DNA of 64,000 nucleotides from Arthrobacter sp. MMS18-M83 (GTDB taxonomy: Bacteria > Actinomycetota > Actinomycetes > Actinomycetales > Micrococcaceae). The stretch's first letter is position 1, and every line of letters starts with the position of its first letter. A program made the translations under genes and the position numbers. The DNA lies in contig NZ_CP113343.1 of assembly GCF_026683955.1 (NCBI RefSeq), forward strand, positions 744,001 to 808,000, in the 5' to 3' direction. The notes beneath the pieces were generated by a model. It did not search any database, was not told where the DNA came from, and saw nothing but the letters and a program-made list of their open reading frames with translations. Positions 50,895 through 60,867 of this stretch are shown piece by piece.

Positions 50895-51797
50895 CTACTG
50901 TGCCGCCCGCTGCAAGCTGACCTCGATCGAGTCAACCCGCTCGGCGAACAATTCGTTCTGCGCCCAACGCCCGTTCAGCCCGGAGACCAGATCCTGGATC
51001 GCAGCGGCATCCAGACCGTCTTCGAGGTACAGCACCACGCGCAGTTCTGGTCCCGGTCCTCCGCCGGCCATAGTCGATCCATCGGCCGTGAGCGAAGCTA
51101 CCCCCGCACCTGGCCGGATCTCTAGGCGCCGCACTGCCGGGTACGTCCCCGCCAAGGAATTGAGAGCAGACTCCAGTTCATCATCAAGGTACGACGGCGT
51201 CCAGTCGCGCTGCTGTGCCAGTGACCACATGGCAGGCCGGCGCACCACGAAGGTGACATCCGACCCCGGATCGATGACGAGAAGCTGCGCTCCCTCCGAG
51301 ACGGCAGACAACGCCGCCCGGGCGGCATAAACGGCGACGGGACGAGCCTGTGGGTGCCAGGCTTCCAACGCCGCGGCCGACGTGAAGACAGGCATCGCCG
51401 TGCGGCCATCCGGCGCCTTCAATGTCACGAGCGCCATGTCGGCCTGCTTGTCGGCATGGAAACCGTCGACGCCCTCGGCTTCCTCAGCGAGCTGGGCCAC
51501 CACAGGGACAAAGACCCTGGCCGTTGCCAACGAAGCCACTACACCAGCCTCGCTACCGGTGCCGGCGAGCAGGGCCGCGACGGCGGCGAGGTACCCGGCG
51601 TCGGCCGTTCCGTCGTCATCCTCGAAATTATGGATCTTGGCGGCATCACCGCTGAGGTTCCGTCCCGCCCAGGACTGGCCGGCAGAGTCGCCTACTCCCC
51701 CGGCGCCCGCTAGGGCCGCCGCGATGTGCCCGGGCAATTGCCGCGGGGCCGGGGTTGAAGCCTTGCCGGCAGCCGGGGACTGTGGATCCTGCGACAT
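50895..51797 (-). CDS. SseB family protein
   Basis: The protein has 300 residues. The SseB N-terminal-like domain spans about residues 60-180 (VFVPVVAQLAEEAEGVDGFH; MALVTLKAPDGRTAMPVFTS). The rest is a second alpha/beta region. The biochemical role is unknown. Its start overlaps the priA stop (TGATG), so it is coupled to histidine/tryptophan genes. Confidence 0.82.
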   Translation of the reverse strand: MSQDPQSPAAGKASTPAPRQLPGHIAAALAGAGGVGDSAGQSWAGRNLSGDAAKIHNFEDDDGTADAGYLAAVAALLAGTGSEAGVVASLATARVFVPVVAQLAEEAEGVDGFHADKQADMALVTLKAPDGRTAMPVFTSAAALEAWHPQARPVAVYAARAALSAVSEGAQLLVIDPGSDVTFVVRRPAMWSLAQQRDWTPSYLDDELESALNSLAGTYPAVRRLEIRPGAGVASLTADGSTMAGGGPGPELRVVLYLEDGLDAAAIQDLVSGLNGRWAQNELFAERVDSIEVSLQRAAQ

Positions 51798-52543
51798 CAG
51801 CGGCGGCCGGCGACGTCCAGGGCTTCCGGGAGCGTGAAAGCACCGGCGTACAGCGCCTTGCCAACGATCGCTCCCTCGACGCCGAGCGGCACGAGCTCCC
51901 GCAGGACCCGCAGGTCTTCCAAGCTCGAGATGCCGCCGGACGCAACCACCGGCTTGCCCGTCTTTTCCACCATCTGGCGCAAGAGTTCGACGTTGGGGCC
52001 CTGAAGCGTTCCGTCTTTCGTGACGTCGGTGACCACGTAGCGCGCGCAGCCGGCGTCCTCAAGGCGCGCCAGTACCTCCCAGAGATCTCCGCCTTCTTTG
52101 GTCCAGCCGCGGCCCGCGAGCGTTGTGCCGCGGACGTCGAGCCCGACGGCGATCTTGTCACCGAAGCGGTCGATGGCCCGGCGGGTCCATTCCGGGTTTT
52201 CCAAGGCGGCGGTACCGAGGTTCACACGGGCGACGCCGAGCTCCAGCGCACGCTCTAGGGATTCGTCGTCGCGCAGTCCGCCGGACAGCTCCACTTTGAC
52301 GTTCAGCTGCGAGACGACCTCGCTGATGAGGTCAGCATTGTTGCCGCGGCCAAAAGCGGCGTCCAGGTCCACCATGTGCACCCACTCGGCGCCGGCGTTC
52401 TGCCAGTTCAGGGCTGCTTCCAGCGGGGTGCCGTAACTGGTCTCCGAGCCGGCTTCTCCCTGAAGGAGGCGGACGGCCTGGCCGTCCACGATGTCGACGG
52501 CGGGCAGGAGTTCCAGAACGGGCAGTTCGGAGGCGGTGGTCAT
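51797..52543 (-). CDS. priA: Bifunctional HisA/TrpF isomerase (PriA)
   Basis: The protein has 248 residues of the TIM-barrel HisA family. N-terminal [20 protein letters not shown] carries the catalytic Asp; the second is in [20 protein letters not shown]. In actinobacteria this enzyme isomerises both ProFAR (His) and PRA (Trp), because trpF is usually missing (known of the group). It is coupled to sseB downstream and 30 bp from a small membrane ORF. Confidence 0.93.
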   Translation of the reverse strand: MTTASELPVLELLPAVDIVDGQAVRLLQGEAGSETSYGTPLEAALNWQNAGAEWVHMVDLDAAFGRGNNADLISEVVSQLNVKVELSGGLRDDESLERALELGVARVNLGTAALENPEWTRRAIDRFGDKIAVGLDVRGTTLAGRGWTKEGGDLWEVLARLEDAGCARYVVTDVTKDGTLQGPNVELLRQMVEKTGKPVVASGGISSLEDLRVLRELVPLGVEGAIVGKALYAGAFTLPEALDVAGRR

Positions 52544-52572
52544 TGAAGTCCTCGGTGTTGTGGGAACGGGCG

Positions 52573-52731
52573 TTAGTTGCCCGGCAAGGTGAAGAGGTAG
52601 GCCGCCAGCAGTGACAGACCGGCCAGGATATAGAACGAAATGGAGACCCAGGCAGGGCGTTTCTGCTGATGGAAGGAGATTCCTCCGCCCACCAGCAAAC
52701 CGGCCAGGCCCATGAAAATGATTGACCACAT
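52573..52731 (-). CDS. Small two-helix membrane protein between hisH and priA
   Basis: The ORF has 52 codons, [20 protein letters not shown]..., with two hydrophobic segments separated by HQQKRPAW and ending YLFTLPGN. The ATG at 52731 is within 2 nt of the hisH stop, so it is co-translated. No family is recognised. The clean hydrophobic pattern and operon position support a real gene. Confidence 0.7.
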   Translation of the reverse strand: MWSIIFMGLAGLLVGGGISFHQQKRPAWVSISFYILAGLSLLAAYLFTLPGN

Positions 52732-52732
52732 G

Positions 52733-53476
52733 TCAGGCAGTTGTGCCCGTCTCGGGTGCCGGAGAGTGCGGACGCAGGCTTTCGACCCAGTTGCGCAGGA
52801 GGCGGGCTCCAGCGTCGCCGGACTTCTCCGGGTGGAATTGGGTGGCACACAAAGGACCGTTTTCCACGGCAGCGATGAACGGGGCGCCGTGTTCGGACCA
52901 AGTCACCTTCGGCGGTGCCATGCGGGGCTGGACGACGTCGAATTCCCACTTCTGCACGCCATAGGAGTGCACAAAGTAGAACCGTTCGTGCTCGACGCCG
53001 GCGAACAGCTTTGAGCCTTCCGGCACGTCCACGGTGTTCCAGCCCATGTGCGGGACAACGGGTGCAGGGAGGAGCTCCACCTTGCCGGGCCACTCGCCCA
53101 TGCCTTCGGCCTCCGTTCCGTGCTCTACGCCCGCCTCGAACAGGACCTGGAGCCCAACGCAGATGCCTAGGACCGGCCGGCCGCCGGCAACGCGACGACC
53201 GATCATCCGGATGGCATCGACTGCTTTGAGTTCACGCATGACCGTCTCGAAAGCACCGACGCCCGGGACCAACAGGCCGTCGGCATTGAGGACGTCTTCA
53301 GGCTTGGCGCTCAGCGTGACATCCGCGCCGGCACGTTCAAGCGCCCGAACGGCAGAGCGGACATTTCCCGACCCGTAGTCCAGGACAGTTACTGTCGGCT
53401 TTCCCTCAGGCGAGACAATGCGGCTTGCAGCCTTCGGGTTCACGATGGCGCCATCCTTGAGGATCTGCCCACTCAC
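52733..53476 (-). CDS. hisH: Imidazole glycerol phosphate synthase, glutaminase subunit
   Basis: The protein has 247 residues, a class I glutamine amidotransferase. The nucleophile Cys is in [17 protein letters not shown], and His-Glu of the triad are in [10 protein letters not shown]. The first ~28 residues (to [13 protein letters not shown]) are an N-terminal extension of doubtful value; a later start is possible. The partner HisF is not in this window. The start overlaps the hisB stop by 4 nt. Confidence 0.95.
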   Translation of the reverse strand: MSGQILKDGAIVNPKAASRIVSPEGKPTVTVLDYGSGNVRSAVRALERAGADVTLSAKPEDVLNADGLLVPGVGAFETVMRELKAVDAIRMIGRRVAGGRPVLGICVGLQVLFEAGVEHGTEAEGMGEWPGKVELLPAPVVPHMGWNTVDVPEGSKLFAGVEHERFYFVHSYGVQKWEFDVVQPRMAPPKVTWSEHGAPFIAAVENGPLCATQFHPEKSGDAGARLLRNWVESLRPHSPAPETGTTA

Positions 53477-54099
53477 AAGGCGCCCTTGGTGGACGGAATG
53501 CCTTCGACCCTGGGATCGGACTCGACGGCGGAACGGAGTGCACGTGCGAAGGCCTTGAACTGTGCCTCCACGATGTGGTGCGGGTCCCGGCCTGCCAAGA
53601 CGTTCATGTGGAGGCAGATGCCGGCGTGCAGGGTGATCGCTTCAAAGACGTGGCGCGTCAGCGAACCGGTGAAGTGTCCGCCGATCAGGTGGTATTCCTG
53701 GCCAGCGGGCTCCCCGCTGTGGACCAGGTACGGACGTCCGGAAACGTCGACGACGGCGTGGGCCAGCGCTTCATCCAACGGAACGGTTGCCTCACCGAAG
53801 CGCCGGATGCCGGCCTTGTTGCCCAGCGCGGTGCGCAGCACCTCACCGAAGGTGATCGCAACGTCCTCCACCGTGTGGTGGGCGTCGATCTGGGTGTCCC
53901 CGGCGGCCTTGACGGTCATGTCGATGAGCGAATGCTTGCAGAGCGCCGTCAGCATGTGGTCGTAGAACGGCACCGTGGTGCTGATGTCCGAGACCCCGGT
54001 GCCGTCGAGATTGATTTCGACCAGGACGGAGGACTCACTGGTGGTGCGTTCCATGCGTGCTGTCCGGGCGGCCGCCGTGCTGGCGCCGTTTTCGCTCAT
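53473..54099 (-). CDS. hisB: Imidazoleglycerol-phosphate dehydratase
   Basis: The protein has 208 residues. Manganese-binding motifs [34 protein letters not shown] and [17 protein letters not shown] are complete. It makes imidazole acetol phosphate. The monofunctional form is typical of actinobacteria. The ATG at 54099 follows AGGA; an in-frame ORF to 54273 overlaps hisC and is rejected. Confidence 0.97.
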   Translation of the reverse strand: MSENGASTAAARTARMERTTSESSVLVEINLDGTGVSDISTTVPFYDHMLTALCKHSLIDMTVKAAGDTQIDAHHTVEDVAITFGEVLRTALGNKAGIRRFGEATVPLDEALAHAVVDVSGRPYLVHSGEPAGQEYHLIGGHFTGSLTRHVFEAITLHAGICLHMNVLAGRDPHHIVEAQFKAFARALRSAVESDPRVEGIPSTKGAL

Positions 54100-54142
54100 T
54101 GAGATGTCCTTAGGAGGAAGGAGTGGTGGGACTGGTTCAAGT

Positions 54143-55261
54143 CTAGGCCGGTGCGGCGACTTGGCCGTCCAGCAAGGCTTCGAGCGCCTCGAGGAAAGCG
54201 GTGGTCTCCGGCTCGGTACCGGCCGTGACCCGGAGGTGGCCCGGTATGCCGACATCACGGATGAGGACTCCACGCTCCAGCAGGCCTTGCCACAAGGCGT
54301 GCGGATTCTTGAGCCCGCCGAAGAACACGTAGTTGGAATCCGAAGCGGCCGGCTTGAGCCCCATCCGGGTCAACTCGTTCACAATGCGGTCCCGCTGGAT
54401 CTTGATGTCTTCGACGTCCGCCATGAGGGCCTCGCGGTGCCGCAGTGCGGCCAGCGCGGTTGCTTGGGTGATCGCCGAGAGGTGATACGGGAGGCGGACC
54501 AAGCGGATCGCGTCGGCAACCTCGGGGGCCGCCGCCATGTAGCCGATGCGGGCACCAGCGAGGGCGAAGGCTTTGCTCATGGTCCGGGAAACGATGAGAC
54601 GCTCACGGCCGGGGAGAAGCGTCAACGCGCTCGGAGTGTTGTCGTGGGCGAACTCGTGGTACGCCTCGTCCACGATCACAATCGCCTGGCTTGCTTCTCC
54701 GGCCTCGTAGACGGCCTCCACGACGTCAAGGCCAAGCCCCGTGCCGGTGGGATTGTTCGGAGAACACAGGAACACGACGTTCGGCTGGATCTCGCGAACC
54801 TGCGCGGCGGCGGACGCTGCGTCAAGGCCGTAGTCTTCAGCCCGAACCCCGGCAATGTAGGCAGTGTCCGTCCCACTGGCGAGCAGGGGGTACATGGAGT
54901 ATGTGGGCGGGAAGCCAAGAGCAGTGCGCCCAGGGCCGCCGAAGGCCTGGAGGATCTGTTGCAGAACCTCGTTGGAGCCGTTCGCCGCCCAGATGTTCTC
55001 GGCAGCCATTCCGTGGCCCAGGTACTCGGCGAGGGCCTCGCGCAATTCGGTGAACTCGCGGTCAGGGTAGCGGTTCAGTCCCGAAGCGGCCGCCGCCACG
55101 GCCTCGGTGATGGCCGCTTGGACATCCGCGGGCACGCCATGGGTGTTTTCATTGACGTTGAGCAAAATCGGCACATCAAGCTGCGGCGCGCCATAGGGGC
55201 TCAGGCCGCGCAGGTTGGTCCGGAGGGGAAGTCGGTCAAGTCGCTCAAGCTGGTCACTCAC
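54143..55261 (-). CDS. hisC: Histidinol-phosphate aminotransferase
   Basis: The protein has 372 residues, a class I/II PLP aminotransferase. Landmarks are [31 protein letters not shown] and the PLP lysine in [17 protein letters not shown]. It transaminates imidazole acetol phosphate. The GTG at 55261 is chosen because TAAACT lies exactly 6 nt upstream; an ATG one codon earlier is the alternative. No hisD precedes it here. Confidence 0.95.
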   Translation of the reverse strand: MSDQLERLDRLPLRTNLRGLSPYGAPQLDVPILLNVNENTHGVPADVQAAITEAVAAAASGLNRYPDREFTELREALAEYLGHGMAAENIWAANGSNEVLQQILQAFGGPGRTALGFPPTYSMYPLLASGTDTAYIAGVRAEDYGLDAASAAAQVREIQPNVVFLCSPNNPTGTGLGLDVVEAVYEAGEASQAIVIVDEAYHEFAHDNTPSALTLLPGRERLIVSRTMSKAFALAGARIGYMAAAPEVADAIRLVRLPYHLSAITQATALAALRHREALMADVEDIKIQRDRIVNELTRMGLKPAASDSNYVFFGGLKNPHALWQGLLERGVLIRDVGIPGHLRVTAGTEPETTAFLEALEALLDGQVAAPA

Positions 55262-55352
55262 CATGACAGTTTAAGGTGCGGCGGCTGATGCCCTGAAACT
55301 GTGACGGCTAAGCGCCCGCTCAAAGGACCTCTTAGTGCGGTCAGAGTCGCGG

Positions 55353-55712
55353 TTAAGTGGCAGGAATGAACAGTTGCTGACCCGGCACGATGTGGCCGTC
55401 CTCCAAGTTGTTCAGTTGGATAATTTCGGCAACGACGTCGCGCGGATCCCGGGAAGGTGCGGCAGTTCCTGCAATCCCCCATAGGGACTGACCGGTTTGC
55501 ACCGTGACGCTGATAGTGGAAGTGGGCTGCAGCTGGGCCGCCGAATCCGCAGCCTTGGCAGGCGAATTCAGGAATCCCGCCAGACTCAGCAGCGCTGCAA
55601 CCAAGAGCATTCCTGGAACACCGAAGAAGACCATGCGGCCCCGGCGGGTCAAGCGAAGCCGGCCCGGTGCCGTACGGCGGCCGGATGGGTGGTTGATGGT
55701 GATAGCGGACAT
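55353..55712 (-). CDS. LysM-domain SOS cell-division suppressor-like protein
   Basis: The protein has 119 residues. A basic N-terminus is followed by one membrane helix (VFFGVPGMLLVAALLSLAGF) and a LysM domain (VQTGQSLWGIAGTAAP ... IIQLNNLEDGHIVPGQQLFI). Small LysM proteins divergent from lexA (YneA, DivS, Rv2719c) inhibit division after DNA damage (known of the families). Its promoter has a TATAAA -10 (55854-55859) and its own SOS box at 55858-55873. The ATG at 55712 follows AAGGG. Confidence 0.87.
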   Translation of the reverse strand: MSAITINHPSGRRTAPGRLRLTRRGRMVFFGVPGMLLVAALLSLAGFLNSPAKAADSAAQLQPTSTISVTVQTGQSLWGIAGTAAPSRDPRDVVAEIIQLNNLEDGHIVPGQQLFIPAT

Positions 55713-55857
55713 GAGCTGAGCCCTTCTGAACAATGCCGCGTTCCAGAACCTCTGGAGTGCGGCTGCTAATTCTTGCCTTCAGTCAGTGCTAACAGGGCGG
55801 CTGTTCGTTCATGTCTTCGAACGATTCGAACGAACACCCGGACCAGCTGCACTTTTA

Positions 55858-55965
55858 TAGAACACATATTCGAACCTTGCTATGACATTTTTAGCACTTA
55901 TCAACGAACGATGTCGAGACTCGCTAGAACAAATGTTTGATAAACGCCTGTGCCTGCCCTACGTT
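55858..55965. promoter_or_regulatory. Divergent SOS control region of the LysM gene and lexA
   Basis: Two LexA boxes are seen. TAGAACACATATTCGA (55858-55873) lies in the LysM promoter. TAGAACAAATGTTTGA (55925-55940) overlaps the lexA -35 TTGATA (55937-55942), which is followed by 17 nt and the -10 TACGTT (55960-55965). Each matches TCGAAC-N4-GTTCGA at 10 of 12 fixed positions. A cluster of TTCGAACGATTCGAACGAAC half sites lies at 55816-55835. The region 55713-56079 has no other gene. Confidence 0.8.
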
Positions 55966-56079
55966 TGAGTGAAGAAACAAGCACTGAATCAGTGCAACAG
56001 GAGGGTCTGACATTTCAGGCCAACAGTCCCGGCAAGCGCCTCAGCGCAGATCGGGCGGAACGGAAGGGCGTTGGCGAAC

Positions 56080-56829
56080 ATGGCAGCGAAAGCCACTGGC
56101 AGCGGATCGGCCTCACCGCGGAGCCCTCAGCCGCAGAAGGCTCCCAAGAGCCTGACCGTCCGCCAAAAGAAGATCCTGGAGACCATCCAGCGTTCAGTGA
56201 ACGATCACGGCTACCCGCCGTCAATGCGCGAAATCGGGGACACTGTTGGCCTGGCCAGCTTGTCCAGCGTCACGCACCAGTTGTCGCAGCTCGAAAAGCT
56301 CGGCTATCTTCGTCGCGATCCCAAGCGTCCGCGGGCGATGGAAGTCCTCATGCCATTGACCTTGGATGGCGGCTCTGTCATACCGGGCGTTGACGCGCCG
56401 TCGAAACTCCGCAGCGCCGGCGGCTTGGCCGTCACTGAGCTTGCCAGTGCCAGCGATACGGCCATGGTGCCGCTCGTTGGCCGCATCGCCGCTGGTGGAC
56501 CCATCCTGGCGGATCAGACAGTTGAGGACGTCCTGCCGCTGCCCCGCCAGTTGGTAGGCCATGGCGAGCTCTTCATGCTGAAGGTCGCCGGTGATTCCAT
56601 GATCGACGCCGCCATCTGCGACGGAGACTGGGTAGTAGTACGGCGCCAGAATGATGCCATCAACGGCGACATCGTGGCAGCTCTCCTAGACGACGAAGCC
56701 ACCGTCAAGACCTTCCGGCAGCGTGACGGCCACACGTGGCTGCTCCCCCAGAACACTCAGTACGAACCCATTTTGGGCGACCATGCCACGATCATGGGCA
56801 AAGTCGTCTCGGTGCTGCGCTCACTTTAG
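56080..56829 (+). CDS. lexA: SOS repressor LexA
   Basis: The protein has 249 residues. The N-terminal winged helix is [20 protein letters not shown] with recognition part [17 protein letters not shown]. The self-cleavage site is Ala-Gly in [12 protein letters not shown], the catalytic Ser in [13 protein letters not shown] and Lys in [12 protein letters not shown]. The first ~25 residues are a Ser/Pro/Ala-rich extension usual in actinobacteria. The ATG at 56080 is 11 nt from AAGGG; a TTG at 56071 is less likely. It is autoregulated through the adjacent box. Confidence 0.96.
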   Translation: MAAKATGSGSASPRSPQPQKAPKSLTVRQKKILETIQRSVNDHGYPPSMREIGDTVGLASLSSVTHQLSQLEKLGYLRRDPKRPRAMEVLMPLTLDGGSVIPGVDAPSKLRSAGGLAVTELASASDTAMVPLVGRIAAGGPILADQTVEDVLPLPRQLVGHGELFMLKVAGDSMIDAAICDGDWVVVRRQNDAINGDIVAALLDDEATVKTFRQRDGHTWLLPQNTQYEPILGDHATIMGKVVSVLRSL

Positions 56830-56871
56830 GACGCGCCCGCTTAGGACGCGTCCGCTTCCAGGACATCCGAT

Positions 56872-58935
56872 TCAGGCCTTGGCTGACTCGGCGTAAAGCC
56901 GTTCGAGCGCGCCGCGCACAACAGTGCGGTCCGTGGTGGCCCAGAAGGGTGGCAAGGCTGCCCGGAGGAAGTTGCCGTAACGCTCGGTCGAAAGGCGTGA
57001 ATCAAGTACTGCCACCACGCCTTTGTCACCGTTCGAACGGATGAGACGGCCAGCGCCCTGGGCAAGCCGGATGGCCGCGTGCGTGGCAGACACCGCCATG
57101 AAACCATTGCCCCCGGCCTGCGCTACGGCGCGGGACCGTGCTGTCATCAGGGGATCGTCCGGACGCGGGAACGGGATCCGGTCAATGACCACCAACCGGC
57201 ATGAACCGCCCGGAACGTCCACGCCTTGCCAAAGAGACATGGTGCCGAACAGGCAGGTGTCATCTTCGTCGGCAAACTGCCTCACCAACGCGGCCATGGT
57301 CGACTCACCCTGGCACAGGATCTCGACGTCCAAGCGTGACCGCATCGCCTCCGCGGCTTCCTCCGCTGCACGTCGGGAAGAAAAGAGGCACAAGGCTCCG
57401 CCGTGGGAGGCCTTGATGAGCTCTTCAAGTTCGTCAAGTGCCTCGGGCGAGGTCCCGCGTCCGGGCTTAGGCAGGTGCCTGGCAACGTACAGCATGCCCT
57501 GCTTGGGGTAATCGAACGGCGAGCCGACGTCCACGCCAGTCCAGCTCGGAGCGCCTTGCCCGGTCAGTCCCAGTCCTCCCGCGGTGGCCTCGAAAGCGGA
57601 ACCGATAGCCAAGGTGGCTGAGGTCAACACCACGGTATGGCCCGCGAAGAGCCCTTCCCGGAGCCGTCCTGCCACGCTGAGGGGAGCGATGTTAATGAGC
57701 ACAGGCGAATCCTCGTCAGGCGCCGTGTATCCCTGCTGCGGATCAAAGGTACTGTTCCGGGATAGCCAAACGACTTCCTTGTTTTCCTTGGCGGAGAGCA
57801 GCCGTTCGCAGAGTTCAAGGATCAACATCAGCCGTGAGCGCGCGAGCTGGCGTCCGCCGTCCACCGCGTTGGACGAATCCCCCTTCGAATCGGAAATCGC
57901 CGCCCGGCAGGCTTCCCGGAGCTGGTCCACGCAATCAAGCTGTTCGTCGTTGAGCCCGTTGGGCAGGAGCCCGGAAGGCGCGCCGGCAATTGCAAGCTCT
58001 AGGCGGTCTGCTGCGGCGTTCAATGCGTCCACGGTGATGGCGGTGTGTTTGCGGGCGCTGGAGGCGGCAGCATGGATCATTGCCACCGACAGCTGCCCCG
58101 AAACGGCACCCGTGACGCGGTCCTGGAGCTCGTGGGCCTCGTCGACCACCACGACGTCGTACTCGGGCAGCACGGCCAGGCCTTCGAAAGCACTGACGGC
58201 GAGCATCGCGTGGTTGGTGACTACGACGTCGGACTCCGCGGCGCGGTGGCGGGCCAGCTCGCTGAAGCACTCCTCCGCCATCGGACACTTTTGCGCCCCA
58301 AGGCACTCCATGGACGTGACGGACACCTGGCGCCAGGCCCGGTCCGTCACGCCCGGCATGAGCTCGTCGCGATCCCCGGTCGTGGTCTTCCCGGCCCACT
58401 CCCGCAGCCTCAGCACTTCCTTGCCGAGCTGAGACGGGGGGCCGCCGATCGCGGCCGCGAGATGGGGAACGCTGGTGTCCTCGCCGAGGGAGAACAATTG
58501 CCCTTCGGCAGGTTCCTCGCTGGGAAATCCGCCCTCCAACTTGTGCTTGCACACATAGTTGGCCCTGCCCTTGACCAACGCGATGCTGACCGGCCGCTCC
58601 AGCTCTGGATTGATGGTTTCCAGGAGCCGCGGCAGGTCCCGGCCCACGATCTGCGTCTGGAGGGCGAGGGTGGCCGTGGACACGAGCGCGGGCTTGTTGC
58701 TCTCCATCGCGTGCGCGATCAAGGGAATCAAGTACGCGAGGGACTTGCCTGTGCCCGTTCCCGCCTGCACTAGAAGGTGTTCACCGGTCTCGATCGCCCG
58801 TGCCACGTGTTTGGCCATCTGGTGCTGGCCCGTACGGTTTTGGCCGCCCATACCGGCGACGGCTTTGTCCAGGAGTTCAAGGGCGGTCCGTTCACGCACG
58901 GTTTCGCCGCGTTCCCCTGCTTCCGGATCAACCAT
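56872..58935 (-). CDS. dinG: DinG/XPD-type ATP-dependent helicase
   Basis: The protein has 687 residues, an SF2 helicase. Walker A is LVQAGTGTGKSLAYLIPL (near 53-70), and the DEAH box is YDVVVVDEAHELQDRV. Four Cys likely bind an Fe-S cluster: NYVCKHK, MECLGAQKCPMAEECF. C-terminal motifs include GTMSLWQGVDVPGGSCRLV and QGAGRLIRSNGDKGVV. It unwinds DNA or R-loops and overlaps the hflX stop by 8 nt. It converges with lexA. No SOS box is seen near its start. Confidence 0.92.
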   Translation of the reverse strand: MVDPEAGERGETVRERTALELLDKAVAGMGGQNRTGQHQMAKHVARAIETGEHLLVQAGTGTGKSLAYLIPLIAHAMESNKPALVSTATLALQTQIVGRDLPRLLETINPELERPVSIALVKGRANYVCKHKLEGGFPSEEPAEGQLFSLGEDTSVPHLAAAIGGPPSQLGKEVLRLREWAGKTTTGDRDELMPGVTDRAWRQVSVTSMECLGAQKCPMAEECFSELARHRAAESDVVVTNHAMLAVSAFEGLAVLPEYDVVVVDEAHELQDRVTGAVSGQLSVAMIHAAASSARKHTAITVDALNAAADRLELAIAGAPSGLLPNGLNDEQLDCVDQLREACRAAISDSKGDSSNAVDGGRQLARSRLMLILELCERLLSAKENKEVVWLSRNSTFDPQQGYTAPDEDSPVLINIAPLSVAGRLREGLFAGHTVVLTSATLAIGSAFEATAGGLGLTGQGAPSWTGVDVGSPFDYPKQGMLYVARHLPKPGRGTSPEALDELEELIKASHGGALCLFSSRRAAEEAAEAMRSRLDVEILCQGESTMAALVRQFADEDDTCLFGTMSLWQGVDVPGGSCRLVVIDRIPFPRPDDPLMTARSRAVAQAGGNGFMAVSATHAAIRLAQGAGRLIRSNGDKGVVAVLDSRLSTERYGNFLRAALPPFWATTDRTVVRGALERLYAESAKA

Positions 58936-60490
58936 TGCTGACGAACGACTCCAACTCGGCGGCCAGGTTCTCATGGACCATGGCCACCACTCGGGTGCCT
59001 TCTTCCTCGTGCTCAAGGCTCAGGATTTCGGCATCGGTGTTGTGCAGCTTGTTGATGAGTTCCCCACGGTTATACGGAATCAGAACCTCAAGGCGCACAC
59101 CGGGACGCGGAATGGCCGTGCTAATGGCGCCAAGAAGCTCGGCGATGCCCTGTCCTGTGCGGGTAGACACCACCACATGGCGTGGCTCTTTCTGCTTGAG
59201 CCTCTCGACAACGAAGGGATCGGCGACGTCTGCCTTGTTCAAGACGATGATTTCCGGGATTTTCCGGGCATCCACTTCGCTGAAGACCGTCCGGACGGCC
59301 GCGATCTGGCCCTCCGGATCCGGGTGCGAGGCGTCCACGACATGGAGGATCAGATCGGCCTCCGCTACCTCTTCCAGCGTGGAGCGGAACGCCTCCACGA
59401 GCTGGGTGGGCATCGAACGCACGAAGCCCACCGTGTCCGATAGCGTGTAGCCGATCCCGTCCGGGGTCTGGGCTTTGCGGACCGTTGGATCCAGCGTGGC
59501 GAACAGGGCGTTCTCCACGAGGACGCCCGCGTCCGTCAGGCGGTTGAGGAGGGAGGACTTTCCCGCGTTCGTGTAGCCGGCAATGGCGACCGAAGGAACG
59601 GCATTACGACGGCGGTTGGCCCGCTTGGTCTCACGGGCCGGCTTCATCGCGGCGATTTCACGCCGCAGCTTGGCCATCCGAGTGCGGATTCGACGACGGT
59701 CCAGTTCGATCTTGGTTTCACCGGGACCTCGCGAACCCATACCTGCTCCGGCACCGCCCACCTGGCCACCGGCCTGGCGGGACATGGAATCGCCCCAACC
59801 ACGCAGGCGCGGCAACAGGTATTCCAGCTGCGCCAGTTCGACTTGGGCCTTGCCCTCGCGGCTCTTCGCATGCTGCGCGAAAATATCGAGGATCAACGTG
59901 GTGCGGTCCACCACCTTGACCTTGACGATGTCCTCCAGGCCGCGCCGCTGGGACGGCGCCAATTCGGCGTCGACCACCACGGTGTCCGCACCGGTGGACG
60001 ACACGATGTCCTTCAGCTCCAGGGCCTTGCCTGAGCCAAGGAAGGTGCCGGGGTCCGGCTTCATGCGCCGCTGGACGATCCCATCCAGGACTTCCGAGCC
60101 GGCAGTCTCGGCCAGCGCCGCGAGTTCCCTCAAGGAGTTCTCGGCGTCGGCCAGGGTGCCTTCGGTCCAGAGGCCTGCCAGCACCACGCGCTCCAGGCGC
60201 AGCTGCCGGTATTCGACCTCCGTGACATCTTCAAGTTCCGTGGACAGACCCGCGGTGCGGCCCAAAGCCCGGCGCTCGGCCAGATCCTCTTGATCGCCGT
60301 CGTAGATGCTGTGTTCTTCGTCCAGGCGGGAAATCGCCTGGGCCTTGCCAAACACGCCCCTGGGCTCGTCGCGTTCCTGCACTATGGCAGGTGCGTCCTT
60401 GGAGAGAATCCGGTCGATGACAGCCTGGATTTCTTCAGGACTCATGTCCTGGGCGTCGGAATCGGGTCCGGTGTTCTTCTGCGTGGTCAT
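58928..60490 (-). CDS. hflX: GTPase HflX
   Basis: The protein has 520 residues. The HflX N-terminal domain includes DTVVVDAELAPSQRRGLEDI and the linker GRGPGET-like GSRGPGETKIELDRRRIRTR. G1 is AGYTNAGKSSLLN, G3 DTVGFVRSMP and G4 VLNKADVADP. HflX splits stalled or heat-damaged 70S ribosomes. The ATG at 60490 has AAAGGAG 3 nt away. The N-terminal ~100 residues are an acidic extension longer than E. coli HflX. It lies near miaA as in many bacteria. Confidence 0.95.
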   Translation of the reverse strand: MTTQKNTGPDSDAQDMSPEEIQAVIDRILSKDAPAIVQERDEPRGVFGKAQAISRLDEEHSIYDGDQEDLAERRALGRTAGLSTELEDVTEVEYRQLRLERVVLAGLWTEGTLADAENSLRELAALAETAGSEVLDGIVQRRMKPDPGTFLGSGKALELKDIVSSTGADTVVVDAELAPSQRRGLEDIVKVKVVDRTTLILDIFAQHAKSREGKAQVELAQLEYLLPRLRGWGDSMSRQAGGQVGGAGAGMGSRGPGETKIELDRRRIRTRMAKLRREIAAMKPARETKRANRRRNAVPSVAIAGYTNAGKSSLLNRLTDAGVLVENALFATLDPTVRKAQTPDGIGYTLSDTVGFVRSMPTQLVEAFRSTLEEVAEADLILHVVDASHPDPEGQIAAVRTVFSEVDARKIPEIIVLNKADVADPFVVERLKQKEPRHVVVSTRTGQGIAELLGAISTAIPRPGVRLEVLIPYNRGELINKLHNTDAEILSLEHEEEGTRVVAMVHENLAAELESFVSNG

Positions 60491-60867
60491 GGTCTCCTTT
60501 AGGGGTTCGGCATTTCCAGAATAGTGCCGATTCGGGTCTTGTGGCGCGGAATTCGCGCAGGGCTGATGCCTTGCAAGGCTCTGCCGATGGTCGGAGCTCT
60601 CCACCCGGGGCGGCGTACGCGGATTGCGTGCACCGGACCCAAGGCGGGAAGGGGACGATCTGCTGAGTGTCCAGACGTCAATAGGGAAGGTCTGGAACGG
60701 ACTTGCCAAGGCGGAATGGCGCTGCAAATGAAGCAGGCCTACGTCGCGGGCGGTGCCGACTACTCAAAGATCAAGAACATGCGGACCACACTATCAGGCA
60801 ATGTCAAGCTCGGCTTGGGCGCCCCGCGGTTTCCCTTGCCCGCTGCTGGCCACTAATCTGGCAAGCT
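60491..60867. other. 377-bp intergenic region hflX / methyltransferase
   Basis: The region is a divergent promoter region. A TATTCT hexamer (60518-60523, minus) may serve hflX. TAATCT (60854-60859, plus), 8 nt before the next gene, may serve the methyltransferase. A short ORF of about 45 codons (from 60718, MALQMKQAYVAGG) could be a decayed fragment but has no support. No hairpin terminator was noticed. Confidence 0.5.

Noticed and set aside
55801..55850. TTCGAACGATTCGAACGAAC cluster as a third full LexA box
   Set aside because: The half sites are spaced by 2 nt rather than 4, so they do not fit the 16-bp box. They are kept only as half sites.
60718..60856. Short ORF MALQMKQAYVAGGADYSKIK... 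before the methyltransferase
   Set aside because: There is a weak GGCGGA upstream, but the product is under 50 residues with no recognised family. It could be a remnant; evidence is too thin for a CDS.
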